From an uncultured Chloroflexota bacterium (GTDB taxonomy: Bacteria > Chloroflexota > Dehalococcoidia > CAUJGQ01): 64,000 bases of DNA. The notes beneath the pieces are model-generated. The model made no database searches. It was not told the DNA's origin and was given only the letters and a program-made list of their open reading frames with translations. The stretch covers positions 8,843-72,842 of the forward strand of contig CALFMN010000072.1 of NCBI GenBank assembly GCA_937879875.1, in the 5' to 3' direction. This document shows positions 17,660 to 25,355 of the stretch, piece after piece; the stretch's first letter is position 1, and the number at the start of each line of letters is the position of its first letter. A program made the translations under genes and the position numbers.

Positions 17660-17677
17660 GGCCGTTCGTGAACGGCC
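17660..17677. repeat. GGCCGTTCGTGAACGGCC palindrome, copy 1
   Basis: An 18-base near-palindrome in the gap between the two ferritin-like genes. The same sequence with similar flanks (CCGTCGTGGC here, CCCTCATGAC there) occurs at 54949-54966. Confidence 0.6.
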
Positions 17678-17772
17678 CGTCGTGGCGCAGCCGCGATCAA
17701 AAGCTGTCCGAACCATCGGCAAATCAAGCCTTCATTGCCAGGACCAAGCGCATCGCTTCAGGAGCATCGCCC

Positions 17773-18861
17773 ATGACCAGCAAAAATACTGAACAGTTCG
17801 ATGCCGCCACCGGCCCGCGCGACCGGCTGACCCTGACTTCCGGCGAGCGCTTCGCCTGGATGACGAACGAGCACACGGAGTGGGGCATCCGCGCGCGGCC
17901 GGGCGAGCGCGGTCTGCGGCTGGCCGACATCAACATCGGCTCCTACGGCGAGGCGCCGGATGTCTGGCCGTACGACACGGAGATCCCGCGCGGTGCACTG
18001 CCCAACGACACGGCCGAGGGCATGGGCTACTCGATCTTCGAGAAGCAGGAGGTCTGGGCGGAGAGCTGCGCCGAGCTGTACGAGGACGCGATCCAGGCGC
18101 GCTGGGTGTCGGCGACGGACATCCCCTGGGCGTCGCTTGCGCCGCTGCCGCGCGAGATCGAGGCCGCCGTTTGCCAGCTCAGCACCGACCTGAGCCAGCG
18201 CGCCTACGCCGCCGGCGCCTGCGTCTCCGGCTGGCTGCAGCAAATTTCCTACGGCTATCTGGAAGTCAAGAGCTATCTGGCGACACAGATCTTCGAGCAC
18301 AGCCGCCACGCCGAGGCGTTCCGCAAGCGGACGCTGGCGAACGGCGGCGCCCTGGGCATCGAGCCGCCGAACGCCTTTACGCAACGCTGCATGGAGGCGA
18401 TGAACTTCAGCGAGGCACTGCTCTGCATCGACGTGCTTGAAGCCGCGTTTCAGGTCACGTTGTTCGAGGCGGGCGACGAGCTGGCACACAACGACGCCGA
18501 GCGCGAGCTGTACCGTCGCAGCCTCGGCGACAAGCTGCGCCATCTGCAGTATGGCCGCGACCATCTCGCCTGGATCGCACAGCACGCGCCGCAACGGTCC
18601 AAAGAGCTGCAGCGCTATCTGGCGAAGGCCGAGCACGCGCTGGTCGCCGATCTGGAGCAGCCGATCTCGTCCGAGCCGCTGATCGTGCTCTTCGGCGGCG
18701 GGCTGGACAGCATCGATCGCGGCGCGGCACGTCTGCATGCGCTGCGCCGGGCGCAGGTGGAGCGCTACCTGCAAACGCTGCGCGAGGCCGGCTTCGACCA
18801 CGACGCCTTCCCGCTGCACAGCCATCTGGCGGCGTTTGTCGAGCAGCCGGTCGAGGCCTGA
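17773..18861 (+). CDS. ferritin-like paralogue with diiron carboxylates replaced
   Basis: A 362-residue paralogue of the preceding gene product, alignable without gaps through the core (ATDIPWASLAPLPREIEAAVCQLSTD, then TQIF...RHAEAFRKRTLANGG, AHNDAERELY). With an offset of four residues the ligands become Gln142, His176, Ala224 and Lys254 in place of the four Glu; His179 and His257 remain. It therefore should not hold a normal diiron centre. The fold is well preserved, so it is probably a structural or regulatory partner and not a decaying gene. Start ATG 17773 has AGGAG about 9 bases upstream. Function of the pair is unknown. Confidence 0.8.
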   Translation: MTSKNTEQFDAATGPRDRLTLTSGERFAWMTNEHTEWGIRARPGERGLRLADINIGSYGEAPDVWPYDTEIPRGALPNDTAEGMGYSIFEKQEVWAESCAELYEDAIQARWVSATDIPWASLAPLPREIEAAVCQLSTDLSQRAYAAGACVSGWLQQISYGYLEVKSYLATQIFEHSRHAEAFRKRTLANGGALGIEPPNAFTQRCMEAMNFSEALLCIDVLEAAFQVTLFEAGDELAHNDAERELYRRSLGDKLRHLQYGRDHLAWIAQHAPQRSKELQRYLAKAEHALVADLEQPISSEPLIVLFGGGLDSIDRGAARLHALRRAQVERYLQTLREAGFDHDAFPLHSHLAAFVEQPVEA

Positions 18862-18951
18862 CCGTTTTCATCACGGCGGCGTGGTTCGTTACGATGGCAG
18901 GGATCGGCTCCGGCCGGTCCCTGCTTTGCGATCTGCATTCGGAGGCCGGCC

Positions 18952-19140
18952 ATGCCCGCCACGCGCTGCGAGTTCTGCGTCGCGCCGCCGCATCAGGAGG
19001 TCGCGGTGCTGAAGTGGCGCGGCGACGAGCGCGAGCGCCTGACGATCAAGCTCTGCGGCAAGCACCACACGCGCATCGCCAAAGCCGGCCAAAAGGGCTG
19101 GGAGCACAATGACTTCCGCTGGAAGATCGGGTTCTGGTGA
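18952..19140 (+). CDS. small zinc-ribbon-like protein
   Basis: A 62-residue protein behind GGAGG. It has a CEFC pair near the N-terminus and CGKHHTRIAKAG further on, giving CxxC...CxxH that could bind one zinc ion. The rest is basic and polar (WRGDERERLTIKL, WEHNDFRWKIGFW). Size and motif suggest a nucleic-acid- or protein-binding mini-protein. It follows the ferritin-like paralogue by 90 bases and may share its transcript. Confidence 0.6.
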   Translation: MPATRCEFCVAPPHQEVAVLKWRGDERERLTIKLCGKHHTRIAKAGQKGWEHNDFRWKIGFW

Positions 19141-19147
19141 GCAAACG

Positions 19148-19381
19148 ATGCCGTTCTACCTGGTGAGGCTGGGCGACCCCGATAGCCATCAAGTCCCTGG
19201 TGGTACAGTAAGCATGCGACGCGTGTACGCAAGCACGTATGCTTACAAGACGAAGAGTAGCGCCGTCCGCGCAGCGAAGCACAAGGCGCGTCCAGGAGAG
19301 TCGTGGACCGTACTGGAGTCTGATGGCGTCGATCTCTCCTCGATGGCCGATCTACTGCGGCATCAAGCAGCGCAAACGTGA
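19148..19381 (+). CDS. small hypothetical protein
   Basis: A 77-residue basic protein (MPFYLVRLGDPDSHQVPGG, then TYAYKTKSSAVRAAKHKARP and GESWTVLESDGVDLSSMADLL). It starts 7 bases after the preceding stop, with GGTGAG as a possible ribosome binding site. The middle helix with alternating Lys and Ala suggests a folded protein. I do not recognise a family. Codon use is a little less GC-biased than in its neighbours. Confidence 0.5.
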   Translation: MPFYLVRLGDPDSHQVPGGTVSMRRVYASTYAYKTKSSAVRAAKHKARPGESWTVLESDGVDLSSMADLLRHQAAQT

Positions 19382-19693
19382 TGACCTTGCTCAACTACAC
19401 GCGCGATGTGTCGCGCCGGCGGGCGCGAAGGGCGCACGCCGTGCGCCCCTACAGGAACGCCGGATCGCCGAAGCGCTGCAAGAAGCGCACACCAGTGCAC
19501 GCCACGTGATGCTATCTCCTATTTTCTATTTCCTGTTTCCTATTTCCTGTTCCCTAAGAGCCCATCCCGGTAGGGGCGTATCTCAGGCAGATTCACGCCT
19601 GATTCGGCCTCTTGCCGTTGCCTACCGGGATGGGCTCTAAGCACGCCGCTCTTGCCGCCGAACTTGTGCGCGAGGCTCGCGTCCGTGCCGCGA
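19382..19693. other. 312 bp gap with pyrimidine tract and a MITE-like insert
   Basis: The gap holds the short palindrome GGGCGCAC/GTGCGCCC (19430-19448), a low-complexity pyrimidine tract of TCCTATTTTC-type repeats at about 19512-19555, and the 78 bp inverted-repeat element described separately. No gene is seen. It separates convergent genes. Confidence 0.6.
19559..19636. mobile_element. 78 bp MITE-like element with CTAAG duplication
   Basis: AGCCCATCCCGGTAGG (19559-19574) and its exact complement CCTACCGGGATGGGCT (19621-19636) bound a 46-base centre. Both sides are flanked by CTAAG (19554-19558 and 19637-19641), a likely 5 bp target duplication. No coding capacity. A stem-loop 3' end is an alternative reading, but the flanking duplication favours transposition. 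Confidence 0.6.
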
Positions 19694-20386
19694 TCACGAG
19701 GCGGCCTTGAGCAGCCGGTCGACCAGGTTGGTCCACGGGCGCGCCTCTACCACCGGCAAGCCGCACCGCTCTGCCTCCGCCCGCACCAACTGACCATACC
19801 GCCAGTTCATCGCCGCAGCGGTCACGCGGGCCGTCTCGGAGCAGTGCTCCAGTCCCCGCGCCTGCCGCTGCATATTCGCGCCGATAACGGGCGCATCCGA
19901 TTCGACGACAAAGACAGCGCGGAGGAGCCCTCGCGTGGCAAACCCGCCCAGCGTCGTTCCTGCGACCAGGTCCGGGATAATGTCACACCCCTCCAACACA
20001 AGCGGCCCGGCAGCCTCGACGTGCAGATGATGCAGAATCATCGGGATCAAGGCGTCGGTCACGATACGGCCGATGTCCACCAATGCCTGGCAAAGCGCTT
20101 CCGGCGGACGCGCAAAGACGGCCACCGGCGGCTTGCTGGTCCCGCTGGTATCTTGCAGGAAGTAGTGGAGTGCTGGGACCTGCGCTGGGGTCGTGACCCG
20201 TTGCAGCGCCATGCGAATATCGTCTACCAGCACGCACGGGACGCCCAACTGGTGCGCCAGGTGTCGCGCCGCCGTCGTCTTCCCAACCCCGGCGCCTCCA
20301 CCGATGAGGAGCACCCGCCACCGGAGCGCGTCGGGCATCGCCGCCATAGGGTCACCACCCGCAATTCGTGCTTCAGCATCGCTCAT
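19694..20386 (-). CDS. P-loop kinase, 2-phosphoglycerate kinase-like
   Basis: A 230-residue P-loop protein. The Walker A motif is GGGAGVGKTT (about residue 29), followed by LGVPCVLVDDIRMALQ, an AAA/kinase-like LVLEGCDIIPDL (Walker B-like acidic strand), and a C-terminal VRAEAERCGLPVVEARPW typical of small-molecule kinases. The pattern is closest to the COG2074-type 2-phosphoglycerate kinases, though cyclic 2,3-diphosphoglycerate metabolism would be odd here, so the substrate is open. It lies on the same strand as, and 207 bases downstream of, the small peptide genes and may belong to their transcript. Confidence 0.72.
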   Translation of the reverse strand: MSDAEARIAGGDPMAAMPDALRWRVLLIGGGAGVGKTTAARHLAHQLGVPCVLVDDIRMALQRVTTPAQVPALHYFLQDTSGTSKPPVAVFARPPEALCQALVDIGRIVTDALIPMILHHLHVEAAGPLVLEGCDIIPDLVAGTTLGGFATRGLLRAVFVVESDAPVIGANMQRQARGLEHCSETARVTAAAMNWRYGQLVRAEAERCGLPVVEARPWTNLVDRLLKAAS

Positions 20387-20593
20387 CGGTCATATCTTCT
20401 CCGAAGACGTCAGTTCGTGATCCGGACGGTGAGCACGTTGATCGCGATTGTTTACGGCGGCAGCCGCGGGTTGAGCCAAGCCGTGGGTGAGCCGCGGGCG
20501 GGCGATCTGTCTCCAACTGCCGGAGCCAAGCCTCACGGGTGTGGCTCCGGCAGTTCGTGATGAAGGCGCACCACGGGTGGGCGCTGCCGCGCG

Positions 20594-20835
20594 TTACCAG
20601 TTGATGCGCGGCCCCTGAAACGGATTCGGCAGCGGGGGACACTCGGGCCTTCGGGCGAGATGAGGCCTTCCCTGATCAGGTGGTCCGCGAGCACTGGCTT
20701 GCCTGCGCTCGGGGGCTGGCCGCCGGGCAGGACGCCAATATCGGCGATGGGAACGATGGACAGCAGGTAGCCCTGCGCGTCGTCCTGGTCACCGCCCTGC
20801 TGCTCCCGTGTGCGTTGCTGGGTCTGCTCGTTCAT
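20594..20835 (-). CDS. small GYLL-motif peptide D, frame broken at a C-run
   Basis: Starts at ATG 20835 with AGGAGG nine bases upstream. The peptide opens with a polar leader (MNEQTQQRTREQQGGDQDD), then AQGYLLSIVPIADIG, then a Pro-rich part. At five C on the minus strand (G at 20634-20638) the literal frame turns into Arg-rich codons and runs to 20533. Moving to the -1 frame there gives PPLPNPFQGPRINW and a TAA at 20594, a tail much like those of its relatives. The N-terminus closely matches peptide C (EQQRT and DxxGYLLxI). Total would be about 80 residues. Function unknown. Confidence 0.6.
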
Positions 20836-20953
20836 GGGTACTCCTCCTGTTCAGTTATTGCGGGTGCCGTTACGGTCACTCCACGCAAATCGCACACGCA
20901 AACGCCCCCGGACGCCACCGAGGGCGCTTGCGTACTCGCTTTGTTGAGGCGGG

Positions 20954-21103
20954 CTACTGGGCGTTGCGGTTGTGGTTGTGGCCGAAGTTATTGATGTCGT
21001 ACGGCGGCTTGACACCTCCGCCGCCAGGATCCCCGAGCGGACCCGTGTTGGGCGGTGGCCACGGCAGGCCGCCGCCAAGACCAACGAGCATTCCTTGTCC
21101 CAT
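20954..21103 (-). CDS. small Gly/Pro-rich peptide A
   Basis: A 49-residue peptide from ATG 21103 with GAGGAGG eight bases upstream. It begins with MGQGMLVGLGGGLPWPPP, becomes Gly/Pro-rich (GDPGGGGVKPPYD) and ends in an Asn/His-rich tail (NNFGHNHNRNAQ) that could bind metal. The opening resembles peptide E across the regulator gene (LxGLxGGLxxP). It lies 31 bases after peptide B and 118 bases before peptide D on the same strand. No known family. Confidence 0.6.
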   Translation of the reverse strand: MGQGMLVGLGGGLPWPPPNTGPLGDPGGGGVKPPYDINNFGHNHNRNAQ

Positions 21104-21134
21104 GATCCAAGCCTCCTCGTGTGTGATGGTGAGC

Positions 21135-21356
21135 CTATTCCAAAGGCTTGATGAACCGGATGTGGGCAGGCATGTCCCTGCCGGGCATCGGCGGGCCGTA
21201 CGGATCGGTTGTGCCTGGCGGTGGCTCAGCCGCGAAGATCGGGGCGTTCCATAGCGCCAGGTAGCCTTCGACCTCGGCTTCCGCGGCCCGGGGAGCCTGG
21301 ACGTTCTCCGCCGGATCGGCGGAGCGGTCATTCTCGTGGTTGCTGTTGACCGACAT
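21135..21356 (-). CDS. small GYLA-motif peptide B
   Basis: An intact 73-residue peptide from ATG 21356 with AGGAGG seven bases upstream. It has a polar acidic leader (MSVNSNHENDRSADPAEN), the shared core EVEGYLALWNAPIF, and a Pro-rich tail (EPPPGTTDPYGPPMPGRDMP) ending in HIRFIKPLE. It is the unbroken member of the three GYL[LA] peptides and so shows what the other two should look like. No signal peptide, Cys or transmembrane segment. Confidence 0.68.
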   Translation of the reverse strand: MSVNSNHENDRSADPAENVQAPRAAEAEVEGYLALWNAPIFAAEPPPGTTDPYGPPMPGRDMPAHIRFIKPLE

Positions 21357-21448
21357 GGTTTGTCCTCCTGATCGTGCTGACGCAGTTCGAACGGCATAGC
21401 GGCCGTCGAATGCCGTTGGCCGTGTATGCCGTGTCCGGGCGGTGCCTG

Positions 21449-21675
21449 TTACTCCGCGAAGCGCTCGGGGAGCTGAACGATCGGATCCGCCGTGCGCGGG
21501 TCCACCGGCCAGTAGCGGCCGCCCTGAAGGGTGCCTCCACCCAGCGACGGGGGGTTCGGGAACACCGTGCCGTATGGCGGCGTGGGGGGACGAAGATGGG
21601 CAGCAGGTAGCCGCTCACGTCCTCCTGGGCCTCTTCCCCGTCCGCCGCCGTCCGCTGCTGTTCCTTCTCCGTCAT
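21449..21675 (-). CDS. small GYLL-motif peptide C, frame broken at a C-run
   Basis: Starts at ATG 21675 with GGGAGG about seven bases upstream. Leader MTEKEQQRTAADGEEAQED, core VSGYLLPIFV. At six C on the minus strand (G at 21584-21589) the literal frame becomes Arg/Ser-rich and continues to 21328, into peptide B. In the -1 frame from the same run it reads PTPPYGTVFPNPPSLGGGTL and QGGRYWPVDPRTADP, ending LPERFAE at a TAA (21449-21451), giving about 75 residues. The repaired tail resembles peptide B, so the break is probably a missing base or a slippage site. First gene of the C-B-A-D series. Confidence 0.62.
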
Positions 21676-21985
21676 GGCAAACCTCCCTTTCGTCTACGCG
21701 GGCGCCATTGCGAGCGCCGCGGCGGCCTTCGTCGTCTGTGTGAAGGCCGTGTATTCAGTCTCCCGATGACGGCGACGCGCGAACACGCGCAACTCACGCA
21801 GTTACGCACGCGATTCCCACGCGAGTCTGCGGGACTCTCGCGCACGCCGCCGGCGTCGCCGCGCGAAGGACGCGTGGGGCCGCCGTTCATCCAGACAGGA
21901 CGGCCGTGAGCGGCAGCTATGATGGTGCACGGGACGAAACTCCCCGAGGGCAAGTCAGTAGACAGTGCGGGCAGGATCCAGCGCC
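21676..21985. other. 310 bp divergent promoter region
   Basis: Lies between the minus-strand peptide series and the plus-strand XRE-NB-ARC-TPR regulator. It contains several short GCGCG-type inverted repeats (for example near 21781-21795) but no convincing -35/-10 pair and no open frame with a ribosome binding site. As the only shared upstream region it is where a regulator would be expected to act. Confidence 0.45.
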
Positions 21986-24283
21986 ATGCAGGAGCCAGAG
22001 ACGCTGTTCGGTGACCTGCTGCGGCAGTATCGGGTCGCGGCCGGGCTCACGCAGGAGGCGCTGGCGGAACGAGCCGGCCTCAGTCCGCGGGGCATCTCCG
22101 ATCTCGAGCGCGGCGTTCGCCGCGCGCCGCATCGCGACACCGTCCGGCTCTTGGCGGAAGCGCTGGGCCTTGCCGGTCCGGAACGGGCAGCGCTGGCCGG
22201 CGCCGCCGTGCGCCCCCGCGTGGTGAAGGGTACGCCCGGCGCCGCTCCGGCCAGCGGCAGCGTCGTGGAGGTGAGTCTTCCGGCCCCGGCCAGCACGTTT
22301 GTCGGCCGCGCTCGCGAGATCGAGGAGGTCCGAGAACTGCTCCGCGCGCGGCGCCTCGTAACCTTGCTCGGGCCGGGCGGCTGCGGCAAGACGCGGCTGG
22401 CGATCGAGGCGCTGCGTGGCATAGCCGGCGACTACCCCGACGGCGTCTACATGGTTGATCTGGGACATGGAATCGTGCCCGGATGGGAGGCGCAGGCGAC
22501 CGCCGCGGCGCTGGGGCTGCGCGAGCAGCCCGGCGACGCGCCGGGGGCAGGCCTTGCGCGCCAGCTTGCAGCGCGGCGCCTCATTCTGCTGTTGGACAAC
22601 TGCGAGCACCTGATTACGGGCTGCGCCGCACTCGTGGCCGAACTGCTCGTCCGCTGCCCCTCGCTGACGATCCTGGCCACCAGCCGCGAGGCGCTGAACG
22701 TCGCGGGCGAGGCGCGCTATCTCGTCCCGGTGCTCGAATTGCCGCCGGCTGGGACGCTGCACTCCTCCAGACAGCTCGCCGAGTTCGCGGCTGTGCGCCT
22801 CTTTCTCGACCGCGCCGCCGGCGTGTCGCCCGGCTTCACGCTGACCGATGCGAACGCGAAGGCGGTTGAGACGATCTGCCGTCGCCTGGACGGTCTGCCG
22901 CTGGCCATCGAACTGGCTGCCGCACGCACGCGTGTGCTGACGGTTGACCAGATCGAGAGCCGCCTCGCCGATCGCTTCGCGCTGCTGGGCGCGGGCAGCC
23001 GCCTGGCGCCGCCGCGGCAGCAGGCGCTGCGGGCGCTGATCGACTGGAGTCACGCACTGCTCTCCCCGACGGAGCAAGCACTATTCCGCAGGCTCGCCGT
23101 GTTCGCGGACGGCTGCACGCTCGAAGCGGTGGAGGCCGTCTGCGCTGGAGATGATCTGGCGGAAGCCGAGGTGCTCGACGTGCTGGCGCAGCTCGTCGAC
23201 AAGTCGCTGGTTACGACCGCTGAGGAACGCGGCGAAGCACGATATCGGATGTTGGAGACGATCCACCTTTACGCCGTGGCGAAGCTGGACGCCTCCGGCG
23301 AGCGCTCCGAGCTGGCGCGCAAGCACGGCGCCTTCTATCTCGGCCTGGCTGAGCTGGCACACCCGCAGGTGCTGGGAGAGCACCAGGCTTGGTGGCTCCG
23401 GCGGCTGCGCGCCGATTACGGCAATCTGCGCGCAGTGCTCGAACGGTTATTGCCCGCGGGCGATGGGACGATGGGCCTGCGCCTCGCGGTCGCGCTCTGG
23501 CGCATGTGGAACGTGTACGGCGAATTCTCGGAGGCGACATATTGGCTGGAGTGTTCGCTTGAGCAAAGCGGCGACGCGCCGCCGACGCTGCGGGCCCAAG
23601 GGTTGGCGGCGGCCGGCCGAGCCGACCTGTGGCGAGGATTGCTGGACTCCGCCGTCTCGCGCTTCGAACAAGCCCTGGAGCTGCGGCGCGAGTTGAAGCA
23701 GCCGGATTGGATCGCAGACGTGCTACTCGCGCTCGGCACCGTCGCAGGGATGCGCGGCGACTACGACCGCGCACTCGGCGCCTCCGACGAGGCGTTGGCT
23801 ATCTATCGACGGATTGGCCATAGCCAGGGTCTGGCGAGCGCGCTGGCGAACCTGGGGTATGCCAGCGCCCACCAGGGAGATCTGGCTGCGGCGACGGCGC
23901 ATCTGGGCGAAGCGGTCGCGCTGTTCAGGGAGCTGGGCAACGCTCGGGGTGCGGCGAACGCGCTCGAGAACCTGGGCATGGTTGCCGTCGCATCCGGCGA
24001 TCTCGTTACGGCGCTGACGCGCTACCGCGAGAGTCTGCGGCTGTTCCAGGAGATGGACGACGCCCGTGGCATGGCGCGCTGTCTGGAGAGCGTCGCCGCG
24101 GTGATGGAGCGCCGCGGGGAGCATGAGCGCGCCGAACTCTTGCGCACCGCCGCGGCGCGGCTGCGAGCAACGATCGTAGGAGGGGCGCAGACCGCCTGGA
24201 CCGAGCGAGCCGCGCGGTCCGAACGCGACACCGAGATGGAGACATTACTGGGCGCGGCGTTGGCCGACCTGCCGTCAAGCTGA
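21986..24283 (+). CDS. XRE-NB-ARC-TPR transcriptional regulator (STAND ATPase)
   Basis: A 765-residue regulator. Residues 6-65 are an XRE helix-turn-helix (LLRQYRVAAGLTQEALAERA, then SPRGISDLERGVRRAP). From about residue 105 a STAND/NB-ARC ATPase follows: FVGRAREIEEV, Walker A GPGGCGKTR (about 129), Walker B LILLLDNCEH (about 200), LATSREALNV sensor region, GLPLAIELAAAR, then a winged helix (LAVFADGCTLEAVEAVCAG). From about 480 to the end there are TPR repeats (DYDRALGASDEALAIYRRIG, SALANLGYASAHQGDLAAA). Such proteins switch on ligand or peptide binding by the TPR part. It sits between small-peptide genes on both sides, which suggests it senses or controls them; this is inference. Confidence 0.85.
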   Translation: MQEPETLFGDLLRQYRVAAGLTQEALAERAGLSPRGISDLERGVRRAPHRDTVRLLAEALGLAGPERAALAGAAVRPRVVKGTPGAAPASGSVVEVSLPAPASTFVGRAREIEEVRELLRARRLVTLLGPGGCGKTRLAIEALRGIAGDYPDGVYMVDLGHGIVPGWEAQATAAALGLREQPGDAPGAGLARQLAARRLILLLDNCEHLITGCAALVAELLVRCPSLTILATSREALNVAGEARYLVPVLELPPAGTLHSSRQLAEFAAVRLFLDRAAGVSPGFTLTDANAKAVETICRRLDGLPLAIELAAARTRVLTVDQIESRLADRFALLGAGSRLAPPRQQALRALIDWSHALLSPTEQALFRRLAVFADGCTLEAVEAVCAGDDLAEAEVLDVLAQLVDKSLVTTAEERGEARYRMLETIHLYAVAKLDASGERSELARKHGAFYLGLAELAHPQVLGEHQAWWLRRLRADYGNLRAVLERLLPAGDGTMGLRLAVALWRMWNVYGEFSEATYWLECSLEQSGDAPPTLRAQGLAAAGRADLWRGLLDSAVSRFEQALELRRELKQPDWIADVLLALGTVAGMRGDYDRALGASDEALAIYRRIGHSQGLASALANLGYASAHQGDLAAATAHLGEAVALFRELGNARGAANALENLGMVAVASGDLVTALTRYRESLRLFQEMDDARGMARCLESVAAVMERRGEHERAELLRTAAARLRATIVGGAQTAWTERAARSERDTEMETLLGAALADLPSS

Positions 24284-24298
24284 GCACTCAGCGGGCGG

Positions 24299-24454
24299 TT
24301 ACTGCTGCTTTGGCGGCTTGCAGCCCGCTTCAGCGCACCAGTCGGGGTGCTGCGGCGTGAACGTGAACGGGCCGGAGGCCGCGCCGGCGTTCGAGGGTGC
24401 TCCGAGGCCGCTCGGCAACTGCAACCCGCCGAAGAGTCCGAGGAGAAAGTTCAT
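24299..24454 (-). CDS. small peptide E
   Basis: A 51-residue peptide from ATG 24454 with GGGAGG about nine bases upstream. It opens with a hydrophobic stretch (MNFLLGLFGGLQLPSGLG) and ends with two Cys and a basic tail (HPDWCAEAGCKPPKQQ). The opening parallels peptide A. It is convergent with the regulator gene, 15 bases from its stop. The two Cys could form a small ring or bind metal. No known family. Confidence 0.55.
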   Translation of the reverse strand: MNFLLGLFGGLQLPSGLGAPSNAGAASGPFTFTPQHPDWCAEAGCKPPKQQ

Positions 24455-24774
24455 GGCACGATCCCTCCCTGCAAGCGCCCTGCCCGCGCCAGCCACATCC
24501 TGCGTCCTGCAGGCAGTATCGTTGCGCCGGATCTCTCGAACCATTGGTTTGGCCACAGCGACAGCGTGAGGTTCCCGACACTTCCTCCCACGATCTCATG
24601 CCGGATACCACGCCGGTCGAACGAGGCGCGACCGCACGCCTTCCCCTTTCTCCATGGCGTTGCATCGCGTGGAGCACAATCTTCGATGGAGAAGAGAAGC
24701 TGTGGAATACGGTCTATTACAGGGTGGGAGGGCGGCCATCTGTCCCCTATTCCCTAACGCCTGAACCCTAACAC
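24455..24774. other. 320 bp gap, no gene seen
   Basis: Upstream region of peptide E on the minus strand and downstream region of moaC. It is less GC-rich than the window and ends in a CCCTATTCCCTAA-type low-complexity tract (24745-24782) like that at 19512-19555. No credible frame or structured RNA found. Confidence 0.5.
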
Positions 24775-25254
24775 CTATTCCCTGAATTCGCCGCTCTTGC
24801 CGCCGGCTTTGTGTGACAAGCGAACATCAGTCAGGCGCATGCCGCGGTCCACGGCCTTGCACATGTCGTAGATCGTGAGGCCGGCGACGCTGACAGCGGT
24901 CAGCGCCTCCATCTCCACGCCGGTTTTGCCGGTGGTTTTGACCGTGGCGCTGATCTCGATCGCGCTGGCGGCCTCATCCGGCGTCAGCTCGACCTTGATG
25001 CCGGTCAGCAGCAGCGGATGGCAGAGCGGGATCAACTCGTGTGTGCGCTTCGCCGCCATCACACCCGCCAGCTCGGCCGTGGTCAGCACGTTGCCCTTGG
25101 CGATCTCGCCCGAGAGGACGAGCGCGAGCGTCTCGGGCCGCATCAGCACGCGGCCTCGCGCCGTGGCCTCGCGCACCGTCTCGTCCTTGGCCGTCACGTC
25201 CACCATGCGGGCGCGGCCCTGCTGATCGAGGTGTGACAGACGGTCAGCAGTCAT
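24775..25254 (-). CDS. moaC: cyclic pyranopterin monophosphate synthase MoaC
   Basis: A 159-residue protein that is plainly MoaC, which with MoaA converts GTP to cyclic pyranopterin monophosphate in molybdenum cofactor synthesis. Diagnostic parts are MVDVTAKDETVREATARG, AKRTHELIPLCHPLLLTG and GVEMEALTAVSVAGLTIYDM, then CKAVDRGM and KAGGKSGEF at the end. Length is typical. No other moa gene is in the window. Confidence 0.95.
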   Translation of the reverse strand: MTADRLSHLDQQGRARMVDVTAKDETVREATARGRVLMRPETLALVLSGEIAKGNVLTTAELAGVMAAKRTHELIPLCHPLLLTGIKVELTPDEAASAIEISATVKTTGKTGVEMEALTAVSVAGLTIYDMCKAVDRGMRLTDVRLSHKAGGKSGEFRE

Positions 25255-25355
25255 CCTGCCGGTTTTCCTCCGAAAACGCCGGGGCGCACAAACATGCGCC
25301 CCGTGAAACGACGTGGCTGTGTCGAGGTTGGCGCGATACAGGCGAAGCTCTGGAC

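Noticed and set aside
16446..18861. Functional class I ribonucleotide reductase
   Set aside because: The fold is R2-like, but there is no nrdA, no visible radical-transfer tail, and the paralogue lacks iron ligands.
20594..24454. Known RiPP biosynthetic cluster
   Set aside because: The small peptides resemble precursors, but no radical-SAM, YcaO, lanthipeptide synthetase, peptidase or dedicated transporter gene is present, so a RiPP call is not supported.
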